Shown: piece after piece, positions 17,921 to 25,879 of the stretch
How the letters are laid out: each line of letters starts with the position of its first letter
How positions within the stretch are numbered: position 1 is the first letter of the stretch
From: Silanimonas sp044377035
GTDB lineage: Bacteria > Pseudomonadota > Gammaproteobacteria > Xanthomonadales > Xanthomonadaceae
Length of the DNA: 28,790 nucleotides
Assembly (NCBI RefSeq): GCF_044377035.1
Contig: NZ_JBILJW010000026.1
Coordinates: 1-28,790 of the forward strand
Direction of reading: 5' to 3'
Notes under the pieces: generated by a model
Databases searched by the model: none
What the model was told of the DNA's origin: nothing
What the model saw: only the letters and a program-made list of their open reading frames with translations
Position numbers and translations under genes: made by a program

Positions 17921-18384
17921 GTGCCCTGTCGCCCGCCATCGACCTGAAGATCCTCGACGCCCGGCTCGGCGCCGAGTTCCCCCTGCCGGACTACGCGACC
18001 GCGCAGTCCGCCGGAATGGACCTGCGCGCCATGCTCGAGGTGCCACTCACCCTTGCCCCGGGCGACACCGCCCTGGTGCCCAGCGGGCTCGCCTTCCATA
18101 TCGGCGATGCTGGGCTCTGCGCCGTGGTGCTGCCGCGCTCGGGCCTCGGTCACAAGCACGGGCTGGTGCTCGGCAACCTCACCGGCCTGATCGACGCCGA
18201 CTACCAGGGGCCGCTGATGATCAGCCTGTGGAACCGCGGCACTGCTCCTGTCACCGTCCAGCCCGGCGACCGCGTCGCCCAGCTGGTGTTCCTCCCCGTC
18301 GCCCGCGCCCGCTGGAACGTCGTGGCCGCCTTCGACGCCTCCGAGCGCGGTGAAGGTGGTTTCGGCCACACTGGCACCCGCTGA
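17917..18384 (+). CDS. dut: Deoxyuridine 5'-triphosphate nucleotidohydrolase (dUTPase)
   Basis: The protein has 155 residues from the ATG at 17917 (E. coli 151). All five trimeric dUTPase motifs can be read: SAGMDLRA at 31-38, PRSGLG at 73-78, GLIDADYQGPL at 90-100 with the catalytic-water aspartate, PGDRVAQLV at 116-124, and the C-terminal arm RGEGGFGHTG at 144-153. It splits dUTP to dUMP and pyrophosphate, which keeps uracil out of DNA and feeds dTMP synthesis. The start overlaps the coaBC stop by 4 bp, so translation is coupled. algC starts 15 bp after its stop. coaBC-dut-algC is a known gene order in Pseudomonas and relatives. Confidence 0.97.
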   Translation: MSALSPAIDLKILDARLGAEFPLPDYATAQSAGMDLRAMLEVPLTLAPGDTALVPSGLAFHIGDAGLCAVVLPRSGLGHKHGLVLGNLTGLIDADYQGPLMISLWNRGTAPVTVQPGDRVAQLVFLPVARARWNVVAAFDASERGEGGFGHTGTR

Positions 18385-18399
18385 CCCCCGGACCCCTGC

Positions 18400-20724
18400 A
18401 TGCAGAACGCCGAAACGCCCCGTCCGAAGATCCGCATCCTCAACATCCTGCTGGCGGTGTTCGCCATCGTGGCGGGCGCCCTGCTGGCTTGGGGCGGGTG
18501 GACCCTGCACTCGGCCTCGGCCCTGTCCGTCACGGCCCAGGAGGCGCGGACAGCCGCGGTCGCCGAACTGCGTGCCCTGCTCGACGCCGAGCGTGCCAGC
18601 CTCGAAGCACAGCGCAAGCTCCCGCGGGTTCGCGACGCCGTGCTGGGCAACAACATCGACGGCGCGCGTTCCGCATTGGCCGGCACCTGGGTGGGCATCG
18701 AAGCCGTCGAGATCCATCCGGCCGACATCACCCCGCTGTGGGGTAACGCCGAGCGCTTCGGCTACGGCAAGCTCGGGCTGCTGGTCACGGCGCTCGACCG
18801 CGACGGCGTGCAGATGGCTGTCGTGCAGGATGCCGGGCGTCCGTGGCTGGCGCTCGCCGCCCCGATTCCCGACGAGAACGGGCTGGTTGGTGTCGCTTAC
18901 GTGCGCCGCCCGCTGGACCTGCTGCAGCCGCTCATCGACCGCGCCGCGCCTTCCGGGGCTTACGCGGCCCTGCGTCAGGGCGGACGCTCGCTGATCGAAT
19001 CCGGCAACGCCGCGCTTTCGGAAGAGGCCGAGCGCGGCGCCGTTGCGCTGGCGGACAGCCGGCTGCGGGTCGTCGGTACGTCGCCGTACGCCGACCCCGG
19101 AAGGTTCAGTATGGGCGGTCTCGTCGAACTCGTGGCGGGCAGCGTCGTTGTGGTGTTCGGTCTGGCGCTCGTGCTCGTTCCGCGCGAGAAGGCGGCGGCG
19201 CTCGCGAGGCGCCTCACGGAGCGCAAGGCCAAGGGGGGCGTGGAAGCGGAGCCGACCCTCGCCGAGCTGCAGGCCGACGGCAAGCTCGAAACTGCCCGGC
19301 CGTCCCCGGCGAAGCCCGTCGCGGTCACGCCCAGCGCCCCGGAGTTCACCGTCGAGCGCAGCATCTTCCGCGCCTACGACATCCGCGGCGTGGTCGGCCA
19401 GACGCTCAGCGCCGACGTCGCCCGTCTCATCGGTCGTGCCGTCGGCGCGCTCATGAAGGAGAAGGGGCTGCGTGGCATCGCGATCGGTCGCGACGGACGG
19501 ATCTCCTCGCCGGAGATGTCGCGCGCGCTCATCGACGGTTTGCGAATGTCGGGTATCGACGTCACCGACGTCGGCATGGTGCCGACGCCGGTCGCGTACT
19601 TCGCCGCGCACCATCTGCGCCTCGGCAGCGCCATCGCCGTCACCGGCAGCCACAACCCGCCCGACTACAACGGCTTCAAGATCGTCGTCGACGGTGAAAC
19701 GCTGTCCGGCGGTGCGATCAGCGACCTTTACGTGCGCATCGCGGAAGGGCGCATGCCAGTCGCCGAGCGTCGCGGTGAACTCGATACCGTCGATATCGGC
19801 CAGGACTACATCGACCGCGTCGCGGGCGACATCCAGATCGAGCGCCGCCTGCGCGTGGTGGTCGACGCCGGCAGCGGCGTGGCCGGCGACCTCGGCCCGC
19901 GCCTGCTCGAAGCCATCGGTGCCGATGTCGAGACGCTCTACTGCGACATCGACGGCACCTTCCCGTTCCACCACCCGGACCCCAGCGACCCGCACAACCT
20001 CGAGGACCTCGTGCAGGCGGTGCAGCGCGCCGGGGCCGACATCGGCCTCGCCTTCGACGGCGACGGCGACCGCCTCGGCGTGGTGACCCGCGACGGGGAG
20101 ATGATCTATCCCGATCGTTTGCTGATGCTGTTCGCGGCTGACGTGCTGGAGCGCAACCCGGGTGCCTGCATCATCTACGACGTGAAGTGCTCGGGGCACC
20201 TCGCCGGCTATGTGCTGCGGCATGGCGGCAGCCCGCTGATGTGGAAGACCGGTCATTCGCTGATCAAGGCGAAGATGAAGGAGACGGAGGCGGAGCTCGC
20301 TGGCGAGATGAGCGGCCACTTCTTCTTCAAGGAGCGCTGGTACGGGTTCGACGACGGCCTCTATGCGGCCGCGCGCCTGCTCGAGATCCTCGCCACCCGC
20401 GCGGAGGAGCCGGAAGAAGTCTTCGCCGAGTTGCCGAAGGCCACCAGCACGCCCGAGCTCAAGATCGAGATGCAGGAGGGCGAGCCCCATGCCTTCATCG
20501 AGGCCTTCGTGGCCGGAGCCCGTTTCGAAGGGGCCCGCGTCTCCACGATCGACGGCCTCCGCGCCGATTGGCCGGATGGCTGGGGACTGGTTCGAGCTTC
20601 GAACACGACGCCCATCCTCGTCTTGCGCTTCGAGGCGGACAACGAGGAGGCGCTGGCCCGGGTGCAGGAAGGTTTCCGCGCCGCGATTCTCGCGATCCGG
20701 AGCGATCTGACCCTGCCGTTCTGA
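18400..20724 (+). CDS. algC: Phosphomannomutase/phosphoglucomutase (AlgC/XanA type) with membrane-anchored N-terminal half
   Basis: This 774-residue protein has two parts. Residues 1-300 hold a membrane segment at about 9-31, a periplasmic stretch (about 32-238) and a second membrane segment (about 241-262), laid out like a small sensory domain. Residues from about 319 form the alpha-D-phosphohexomutase enzyme: RAYDIRG at 324-330, active phosphoserine S417 in VTGSHNPPDYNGFK, metal loop DGDGDR at 553-558, sugar loop GEMSGH at 635-640, and phosphate site RASNTT at 732-737. The enzyme interconverts mannose or glucose 6- and 1-phosphates for exopolysaccharide, LPS and glycan precursors. The AlgC enzyme characterised in Pseudomonas is the shorter soluble form. 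An internal GTG at 19240 with AAGG upstream would give a 494-residue soluble form. Confidence 0.93.
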   Translation: MQNAETPRPKIRILNILLAVFAIVAGALLAWGGWTLHSASALSVTAQEARTAAVAELRALLDAERASLEAQRKLPRVRDAVLGNNIDGARSALAGTWVGIEAVEIHPADITPLWGNAERFGYGKLGLLVTALDRDGVQMAVVQDAGRPWLALAAPIPDENGLVGVAYVRRPLDLLQPLIDRAAPSGAYAALRQGGRSLIESGNAALSEEAERGAVALADSRLRVVGTSPYADPGRFSMGGLVELVAGSVVVVFGLALVLVPREKAAALARRLTERKAKGGVEAEPTLAELQADGKLETARPSPAKPVAVTPSAPEFTVERSIFRAYDIRGVVGQTLSADVARLIGRAVGALMKEKGLRGIAIGRDGRISSPEMSRALIDGLRMSGIDVTDVGMVPTPVAYFAAHHLRLGSAIAVTGSHNPPDYNGFKIVVDGETLSGGAISDLYVRIAEGRMPVAERRGELDTVDIGQDYIDRVAGDIQIERRLRVVVDAGSGVAGDLGPRLLEAIGADVETLYCDIDGTFPFHHPDPSDPHNLEDLVQAVQRAGADIGLAFDGDGDRLGVVTRDGEMIYPDRLLMLFAADVLERNPGACIIYDVKCSGHLAGYVLRHGGSPLMWKTGHSLIKAKMKETEAELAGEMSGHFFFKERWYGFDDGLYAAARLLEILATRAEEPEEVFAELPKATSTPELKIEMQEGEPHAFIEAFVAGARFEGARVSTIDGLRADWPDGWGLVRASNTTPILVLRFEADNEEALARVQEGFRAAILAIRSDLTLPF

Positions 20725-20744
20725 TCCCAGCCCGTCGCGCCGCC

Positions 20745-20769
20745 GTCCGTACGCGGACCCGGCGCCGGG
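20745..20769. terminator. Hairpin and palindrome between convergent algC and DUF4124 genes
   Basis: GTCCG-TACG-CGGAC (20745-20758) forms a hairpin with a stable UNCG-type tetraloop. It is followed at once by the 12-bp palindrome CCCGGCGCCGGG (20758-20769). No U tract is present. It may slow polymerase from both sides in the 48-bp gap between the stop codons. Confidence 0.4.
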
Positions 20770-20772
20770 CGA

Positions 20773-21474
20773 TCACATCTCGATGCCCATCTCGCGTTCG
20801 CGGGCCGCTTGGCGCTCGCGGAACAGCACGATCAGCCGCTCCATTTCCTCGCCAAGCACCTGACGCTCCGCCGCACGCTCGACGCGCGCCTGCTCCTGCT
20901 TCTGCAGTTCCTCGCGAAGCTCAAAGATGACCTCGATGGTGCGCTCTGCGACGGGCCGGCCGGCCAATTCGGCATCGCCGGCCACTCCCAGCTGCTGGTG
21001 CAGGCTGCCGCGCTGCGAATTGATCGCCGCCTCGAGGCTTTCGAGCGTTTCGTCGATGACCTTCTGGCGGTCGACGTAGGCGGCACGCAAGTCCGCTTCG
21101 GTGCGGAAGCTGCTGACCTTCGCCTCTTCGGAGCGCAGCGAGTTCTCGACACGGGCCTGTGCCTCGGCGGCTCTGAGGGCCTCCGCCTCGGCGGCGCGGC
21201 GTTCTTCGGGCGTCAGGGCGCGGTCGACGGTACTGCGCACCAGACCCGTGGCTACGCTCAGTTCGGCGCGTGCCTGGTTCACCACGTCGGCCGGTAGGGC
21301 GTCGGTGTAGTGGACCTTGCCGCTGGAATCCGTCCAGCGGTAGAGCTTCTTCTCCGGCGCATCGGTGTTGCCCTGCGCCACCACCGGCGCGACGGCCATG
21401 GGCAGGGCGGCCAGCAGGGCGACCGCGAGCGCGGCGGGCCGCATCATGCGGCGGGGAGGGGCGGTACGGGCCAT
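20773..21474 (-). CDS. DUF4124-domain exported coiled-coil protein
   Basis: The protein has 233 residues, with a signal peptide (about 1-34, ending VVA-QG). A short DUF4124 motif YRWTDSSGKVHYTD follows at 45-58, then two charged helical, coiled-coil-prone stretches (about 90-125 and 180-228). DUF4124 proteins are common exported proteins of proteobacteria with no settled function. The ATG at 21474 lies 6 bp after the pyrE stop, so it is probably the second gene of that transcript. A later start at the tandem ATGs near 21447 would still leave a signal peptide. There is no sign of enzymatic residues. Confidence 0.82.
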   Translation of the reverse strand: MARTAPPRRMMRPAALAVALLAALPMAVAPVVAQGNTDAPEKKLYRWTDSSGKVHYTDALPADVVNQARAELSVATGLVRSTVDRALTPEERRAAEAEALRAAEAQARVENSLRSEEAKVSSFRTEADLRAAYVDRQKVIDETLESLEAAINSQRGSLHQQLGVAGDAELAGRPVAERTIEVIFELREELQKQEQARVERAAERQVLGEEMERLIVLFRERQAAREREMGIEM

Positions 21475-21480
21475 GTCAGA

Positions 21481-22131
21481 TCATCCGTCGATCGAACCGT
21501 AGGCCGCACGATACGCCAGCAGGCGCTCGCGATGCAGGGCCAGTTCCGGGCGGTCCGCGACAAAGGTGAACAGGTCGTCCAGCCGCGCGACCGAGACGAC
21601 GGGCACGCCCAGTGCGGCCGAGGCCTCCTGCGCGGCCGAACGCTGGCCCTCCGCCCCGCGTTCCTGCCGGTCCAGCGCGATCAGCACGCCGCTGGGCGTA
21701 CCACCGGCGGCGCGGATGATCTCCACCGACTCGCGGACGGCCGTGCCGGCGGTGATCACGTCGTCGACGATCAGCACGCGGCCCTTGAGCGGAGCGCCAA
21801 TCAGCGTGCCGCCCTCACCGTGGGTCTTGGCTTCCTTGCGGTTGAAGGCGACCGGCACATCCCGGCCGCGCTTCGCCAGCGCCATCGCCAGCGCGGTGGC
21901 TAGCGGGATGCCCTTGTAGGCGGGGCCGAACAGCATGTCGAAGGCCACGCCGCTCTCCAGCAGGGCTTCCGCGTAGCAGTCGGCGAGGCCGGAGAGCGTG
22001 GCGCCGGTGTTGAACTGCCCGGCGTTGAAGAAGTAGGGGCTGGTGCGGCCGGATTTCAGGTGGAACTCGCCGAAGCGCAGCGCTTCCGCGCGCAGCGACA
22101 GGTCGAGGAAAGCTTGGCGGTAGGCGCTCAC
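21481..22131 (-). CDS. pyrE: Orotate phosphoribosyltransferase
   Basis: The protein has 216 residues from the GTG at 22131 (E. coli 213). The GTG is backed by a GGAG site 5 nt upstream and by the family N terminus YRQAFLDLSLRAEALRFGEF. The flexible catalytic loop RKEAKTHGEGG (98-108) and the PRPP-binding motif VLIVDDVITAGT (119-130) are intact. It makes orotidine 5'-phosphate from orotate and PRPP, the fifth step of pyrimidine synthesis. It diverges from the exonuclease III gene at 22266. I see no U-rich attenuator of the enterobacterial rph-pyrE kind in the 134-bp upstream gap. The DUF4124 gene follows closely. Confidence 0.97.
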   Translation of the reverse strand: MSAYRQAFLDLSLRAEALRFGEFHLKSGRTSPYFFNAGQFNTGATLSGLADCYAEALLESGVAFDMLFGPAYKGIPLATALAMALAKRGRDVPVAFNRKEAKTHGEGGTLIGAPLKGRVLIVDDVITAGTAVRESVEIIRAAGGTPSGVLIALDRQERGAEGQRSAAQEASAALGVPVVSVARLDDLFTFVADRPELALHRERLLAYRAAYGSIDG

Positions 22132-22265
22132 GCGGGCTCCGGCATCGGTCGGAAAGGTCGTCAGGCTAGCGGAAAGCCCATTCGCCGCGCATCTGCAGGG
22201 CTGCGACGCGCGGCGGCATGGCCGGATCGGCGACAATCCGGCTCTGATCCTTGTCCCTTCCTTCA

Positions 22266-23036
22266 ATGCGCATTTGCAGCTTCAACGCCAACGGCCTGCG
22301 TTCCGCCGCCAGCAAGGGGTTCTTCGACTGGTTCGCTGCGTCCGGCATCGACGTGCTGTGCGTGCAGGAGACCAAGGCGCAGGAGCACCAGCTGGCCGAC
22401 GCGCTGTTTCGCCCGGCCGGCTGGCACGTGGCTTTTCGCGACGCGTCGACGAAGAAGGGCTATTCAGGCGTGGCCGTCTACAGCCGCGCGAAGCCGGATG
22501 CCTACGCCACCGGGCTCGGTTGGGCGCCATTCGACGAGGAAGGGCGCTGGCTGGAGGCCCGCTTCGGCAACCTGTCCGTCATTTCCCTTTACCTGCCGTC
22601 CGGCAGCTCGGGCGATGAGCGCCAGGGTTTCAAGTTCGAGGTGATGCGCTGGTTCCGGCCGCAATTGCAGGCGCTGCTGGCCTCGGGCCGCGATGTGGTG
22701 GTCTGCGGCGACTGGAACATCGCGCACACGCCGAAGGACATCCGCAACGCCAAGTCGAACGAGAAGAACTCGGGCTTCCTGCCCGAGGAGCGCGCCTGGC
22801 TGACAGCGCTGCTTGAGCAAGATGGCTGGGTCGATGCCTACCGGCGCCTGCGCCCGGACGGGCAGGACTACACGTGGTGGAGCCAGCGCGGCGCGGCGCG
22901 TGCCAAGAACGTGGGCTGGCGCATCGACTACCAGTTGGTCAGCCCCGGTCTGGCGTCGCGGCTGAAGGATTGTGCGATCCACCCCGAGCCGCGCTTCTCC
23001 GACCACGCGCCCTTCGTCGTCGACTATGCCGACTGA
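22266..23036 (+). CDS. xth: Exodeoxyribonuclease III (AP endonuclease family)
   Basis: The protein has 256 residues from the ATG at 22266 and opens MRICSFNANGLRSAASKGFF. Key residues of the ExoIII/APE1 fold are present: N7, E35 in QETK, Y109 region SLYLPSG, D149 and N151 in GDWNIAHTPKD, WRIDYQL at 218-224, and D246-H247 in SDHAPF. It nicks 5' to abasic sites and trims 3' blocked ends during base excision repair. A TTG at 22251 in frame is a less likely start. A GACAAT -10-like box lies at 22232-22237. The last 11 bases overlap ampG, so the two are cotranscribed. Confidence 0.94.
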   Translation: MRICSFNANGLRSAASKGFFDWFAASGIDVLCVQETKAQEHQLADALFRPAGWHVAFRDASTKKGYSGVAVYSRAKPDAYATGLGWAPFDEEGRWLEARFGNLSVISLYLPSGSSGDERQGFKFEVMRWFRPQLQALLASGRDVVVCGDWNIAHTPKDIRNAKSNEKNSGFLPEERAWLTALLEQDGWVDAYRRLRPDGQDYTWWSQRGAARAKNVGWRIDYQLVSPGLASRLKDCAIHPEPRFSDHAPFVVDYAD

Positions 23037-24387
23037 TTCAACCGCGGCCTCGACGCCTGCAGCCGCCCCGCGCCCCGGCTGGCGCGAGGTGCTGCGTGGC
23101 GTGCGCGACCCGAAGGTGGCGTTGTTGCTGGTGCTCGGCCTCGCCGCGGGCCTGCCCTTCATGCTGGTCGGGAACACGCTGGGCTTCTGGCTGCGCACCG
23201 AGGGCATCGAGCTCGGGGCCATCGGCTTCCTCTCCTGGGTGGGCATCGCCTATTCGGTGAAATTCCTGTGGGCGCCGGTGGTCGACCGCACCACGGTGCC
23301 GCTGCTGGGTCGCCTCGGCCGGCGCCGCGGCTGGCTGCTGCTGGCGCAGGGCGGCGTGGTGCTCGGACTGCTGGCGATGGCCCTCCTCACGCCGAAGGGC
23401 CACCTGCAGCTGTTCGGGGCGATCGCGCTGGGCGTCGCGCTCGCGTCCGCCACGCAGGACATCGTCATCGACGCCTGGCGCATCGAGTGCGCCGAGAGCA
23501 GCGACCAGCTGGCGATCCTGAGTGCGGCCTACCAGCTCGGTTACCGCACGGCGCTGCTGCTGACCGACGCCTTGATCTTCCTCGTGGCCGCCCAGGTCGG
23601 TTGGGCCTCGTCCTACGCCGCCTTCGCCGCGATGGCCTTCGCCGGTCTGGTGGTGGTGCTGTTCGTGGGCGAGCCACGCAGCGCTGGGCCGTCGTCGTCG
23701 GTGGGCCTTCCGCCGCTGTGGACGCCGCGCGGGCTGTACGACGCGATCCTCGGTCCGTTCATCGCCTTCTTCCTCCAGCACCGGCAGATGGCCTTGGCCG
23801 TCCTCGCTGCGATCAGCCTGTATCGCCTCGCGGATTTCGTCATGGGCCCGATGGCGAACCCGCTGTATGCCGACCTCGGCATCGCCGAGCAGACGATCGG
23901 CAAGGTGCGCGGCGGCATCGGCCTCGCGGCCACGTTCCTCGGCACCGCGGCGGCGGGCGTGGCCGCCCTGCGCCTCGGCCTGTTCCCGACCCTGCTGCTC
24001 GGCGCGGTGCTGGGCCCGTTGTCGAACCTCGCGTTCGCCTGGCTGGCCCTGTCCGGTGCGGACAACGTCGTGTTCGGCATCGCCATGGCGATCGACAACT
24101 TCAGCGCCGGTTTCGCCGGCATCGCGCTGATCGCCTACATGTCGAGCCTCACCAACGTCGGCTACACCGCCACCCAGTACGCGTTGCTGAGTTCGTTCTA
24201 CGCATTGCTCGGCAAGGTGATGAAGGGCTTTTCCGGCGTCATCGTCGAGACGCTCGCCCAGACGCGGCCGCTGATGGAAGCCTACGCCCTGTTCTTCGCG
24301 GGCACCGCAGCGCTGGCCCTGCCCGCGATCGCGCTGGTGGCGTGGCTGGCGCGCCATGCGCCCGCGGGCGTAAGCTCGAAAGCCTGA
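23026..24387 (+). CDS. ampG: AmpG-family muropeptide permease (MFS)
   Basis: The protein has 453 residues and about twelve membrane segments. AmpG hallmarks are GLPFMLVGNTLGFWLR at 42-57, SVKFLWAPVVDR at 77-88 and SATQDIVIDAWRIE at 141-154. AmpG imports GlcNAc-anhydroMurNAc peptides from the periplasm during murein recycling, and so controls AmpC-type beta-lactamase induction where an AmpR system exists. The ATG at 23026 lies inside the end of xth (11-bp overlap); the frame is open further upstream but within xth coding sequence. AnmK, which acts on the imported sugar, is encoded 344 bp downstream on the other strand. Confidence 0.92.
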   Translation: MPTDSTAASTPAAAPRPGWREVLRGVRDPKVALLLVLGLAAGLPFMLVGNTLGFWLRTEGIELGAIGFLSWVGIAYSVKFLWAPVVDRTTVPLLGRLGRRRGWLLLAQGGVVLGLLAMALLTPKGHLQLFGAIALGVALASATQDIVIDAWRIECAESSDQLAILSAAYQLGYRTALLLTDALIFLVAAQVGWASSYAAFAAMAFAGLVVVLFVGEPRSAGPSSSVGLPPLWTPRGLYDAILGPFIAFFLQHRQMALAVLAAISLYRLADFVMGPMANPLYADLGIAEQTIGKVRGGIGLAATFLGTAAAGVAALRLGLFPTLLLGAVLGPLSNLAFAWLALSGADNVVFGIAMAIDNFSAGFAGIALIAYMSSLTNVGYTATQYALLSSFYALLGKVMKGFSGVIVETLAQTRPLMEAYALFFAGTAALALPAIALVAWLARHAPAGVSSKA

Positions 24388-24415
24388 TCCCTTCCTCGGA
24401 GCGCGGCCCGCCCCC

Positions 24416-24700
24416 ATGGCCGATTTCCTCGTCCGCGACATCGATGAGCGTGTGGCCGAACGGCTGAAGGAACTGGCCCGTCAGAAGGGCTGGCCGCTCA
24501 ACGACGTAATCCTGCATCTGCTCAAGCAGGCGCTCGGCATGGCCGAGCCCGAGCCGCCGCCGGTGCCGGGCGACATCGCCCGCCTGCGTGGCGCATGGAA
24601 CGACGAGGAAGCCCGCGCGTTCTACGAAGCCATGAACGCGATGACCGATCTGCCCAACGACGCGCCGGCGTACACGCGCAATCCTTCCGAAGGCAGCTGA
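24416..24700 (+). CDS. Small ribbon-helix-helix-like protein, possible regulator or orphan antitoxin
   Basis: The protein has 94 residues. The first 42 (MADFLVRDIDERVAERLKEL, then a helix-turn-helix spacing up to VILHLLKQALGMAE) match the Arc/FitA-type ribbon-helix-helix layout: a short strand followed by two amphipathic helices. The rest is proline-rich and then acidic (WNDEEARAFYEAMNAMTDLP). Such proteins dimerise and bind DNA with the N-terminal strand. No toxin gene (PIN, RelE, HicA) flanks it, so a plain toxin-antitoxin pair is not supported. It starts 28 bp after ampG on the same strand and may be cotranscribed. The ribosome-binding site is weak (GGAG about 15 nt upstream). Confidence 0.72.
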   Translation: MADFLVRDIDERVAERLKELARQKGWPLNDVILHLLKQALGMAEPEPPPVPGDIARLRGAWNDEEARAFYEAMNAMTDLPNDAPAYTRNPSEGS

Positions 24701-24730
24701 AACCGGCCGAGCCAGCGCTGCCGCGCGGCC

Positions 24731-25873
24731 TCAGTCGCCGCGACGCCCCGGAACGATCACGCCCAGCACGCGCGGGCCGGCGGCCCCCGTCACTTCCGGG
24801 CGATTGCCCGGCCGCCCCTCCAGCGTTTGCCAAGCCAGCCAGGCGAAGCCCGCCGCTTCGACCGCGTCGGGGTCGATGCCGTGCTCGGCGCTGCTTTGCA
24901 CCGCGACGCCCGGCAGCAGGGCGGCAATGCGCGCCATCAGCAGGGCGTTGTGCACGCCGCCACCGCAGGCGATCAGCCGCGTGGTGTCCGGCTGCGTGGC
25001 ACGCAGCGCATCCACGATGCTGCGCGCGCTGAATTCCACCAGCGTCGCCTGCACGTCGTGCGGCGCCTCGTCGCCGTCCAGCCGCTCGCGCAGCCAGCCC
25101 AGATGGAACTGGTCGCGGCCGCTGCTCTTCGGCGGCGGCAGGGCCAGCCACGGCTCGGACAGGCAGCGCTGCAGCAGCTCGGGCAGCACGCGTCCCGTGG
25201 CGCCCCAAGCGCCGTGAGCGTCATAGGCATGGCCGGTGTGCTCGAAGCACCACGCGTCCATCAACCCGTTCGCTGGGCCGGTATCGAAGCCGCGCACCGG
25301 GCCGGTCGTCGGCAGCAGGGTGAGGTTGCCGATGCCGCCGAGGTTCAACACCGCACGCACTTCGTGGGCGTCGCCGAGCACGGCGGCGTGGAAGGCGGGC
25401 ATCAATGGCGCGCCTTCACCGCCGGCGGCCACGTCGCGGCGACGGAAGTCGGCCACCACGTCGCAGCCGGTCCGTTCCGCGATCACATTCGGGTCGCCCA
25501 CCTGCAGGGTGAACCGGTGCGGTGGCCGCGGCCGGTGCCTGAGGGTCTGGCCGTGGGAGCCGATCGCACGCACCTGCGCCGTTGCGATGCCGGCCTCGTC
25601 CAGTAGCGCCATGGTCGCCTGCGCGAACGCTTCGCCGATGGCGCTGTCCAGCGCGCCGAACTCATCCAGATGCACCGTGGCCTCGGCCTGCGAGATGCGC
25701 AGGATCGTGGCGCGAAGGTCGGGTTCGTACGGGGTGGTGCGGGCGCGCAGCACCGCGATGCGCGGCGCGGTACCCACGATGGGTGGCGAAACCGAGATCA
25801 GCGCGGCATCGATGCCATCGGCGCTGGTGCCGGAAATCAGCCCGACGAACAGCGCGTCGCCCTGCGAAGGCAC
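24731..25873 (-). CDS. anmK: Anhydro-N-acetylmuramic acid kinase
   Basis: The protein has 380 residues from the GTG at 25873 (E. coli 369). The ATP-binding start is GLISGTSADGIDAAL (11-25), followed by SHGQT at 106-110 and the region NLGGIGNLT at 177-185. The catalytic aspartate is D206 in GPANGLMDAW; the usual GPGN is GPAN here. The late glycine loop is CGGGVHN. AnmK opens and phosphorylates 1,6-anhydroMurNAc to MurNAc-6-phosphate during murein recycling. It starts 6 bp after the stop of the M23 peptidase, without a clear ribosome-binding site, so it is probably translated by coupling. The Met to Ala change in SGTSxDG is at a variable position. Confidence 0.94.
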   Translation of the reverse strand: MPSQGDALFVGLISGTSADGIDAALISVSPPIVGTAPRIAVLRARTTPYEPDLRATILRISQAEATVHLDEFGALDSAIGEAFAQATMALLDEAGIATAQVRAIGSHGQTLRHRPRPPHRFTLQVGDPNVIAERTGCDVVADFRRRDVAAGGEGAPLMPAFHAAVLGDAHEVRAVLNLGGIGNLTLLPTTGPVRGFDTGPANGLMDAWCFEHTGHAYDAHGAWGATGRVLPELLQRCLSEPWLALPPPKSSGRDQFHLGWLRERLDGDEAPHDVQATLVEFSARSIVDALRATQPDTTRLIACGGGVHNALLMARIAALLPGVAVQSSAEHGIDPDAVEAAGFAWLAWQTLEGRPGNRPEVTGAAGPRVLGVIVPGRRGD

Positions 25874-25879
25874 GGCCGG

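Noticed and set aside
17845..20490. An 881-codon minus-strand open frame opposite dut and algC
   Set aside because: The plus strand carries all dUTPase and phosphohexomutase motifs. The antisense translation is low-complexity and shows no family features.
23038..24441. A 467-codon minus-strand open frame opposite ampG
   Set aside because: Composition (Gln/Arg/His/Glu rich) is what a transmembrane gene gives when read backwards. AmpG motifs on the plus strand settle it.
24416..24700. Possible toxin-antitoxin module
   Set aside because: Only the RHH-like half is present. The flanking genes are ampG and anmK, and no small toxin-like frame lies adjacent on either strand.
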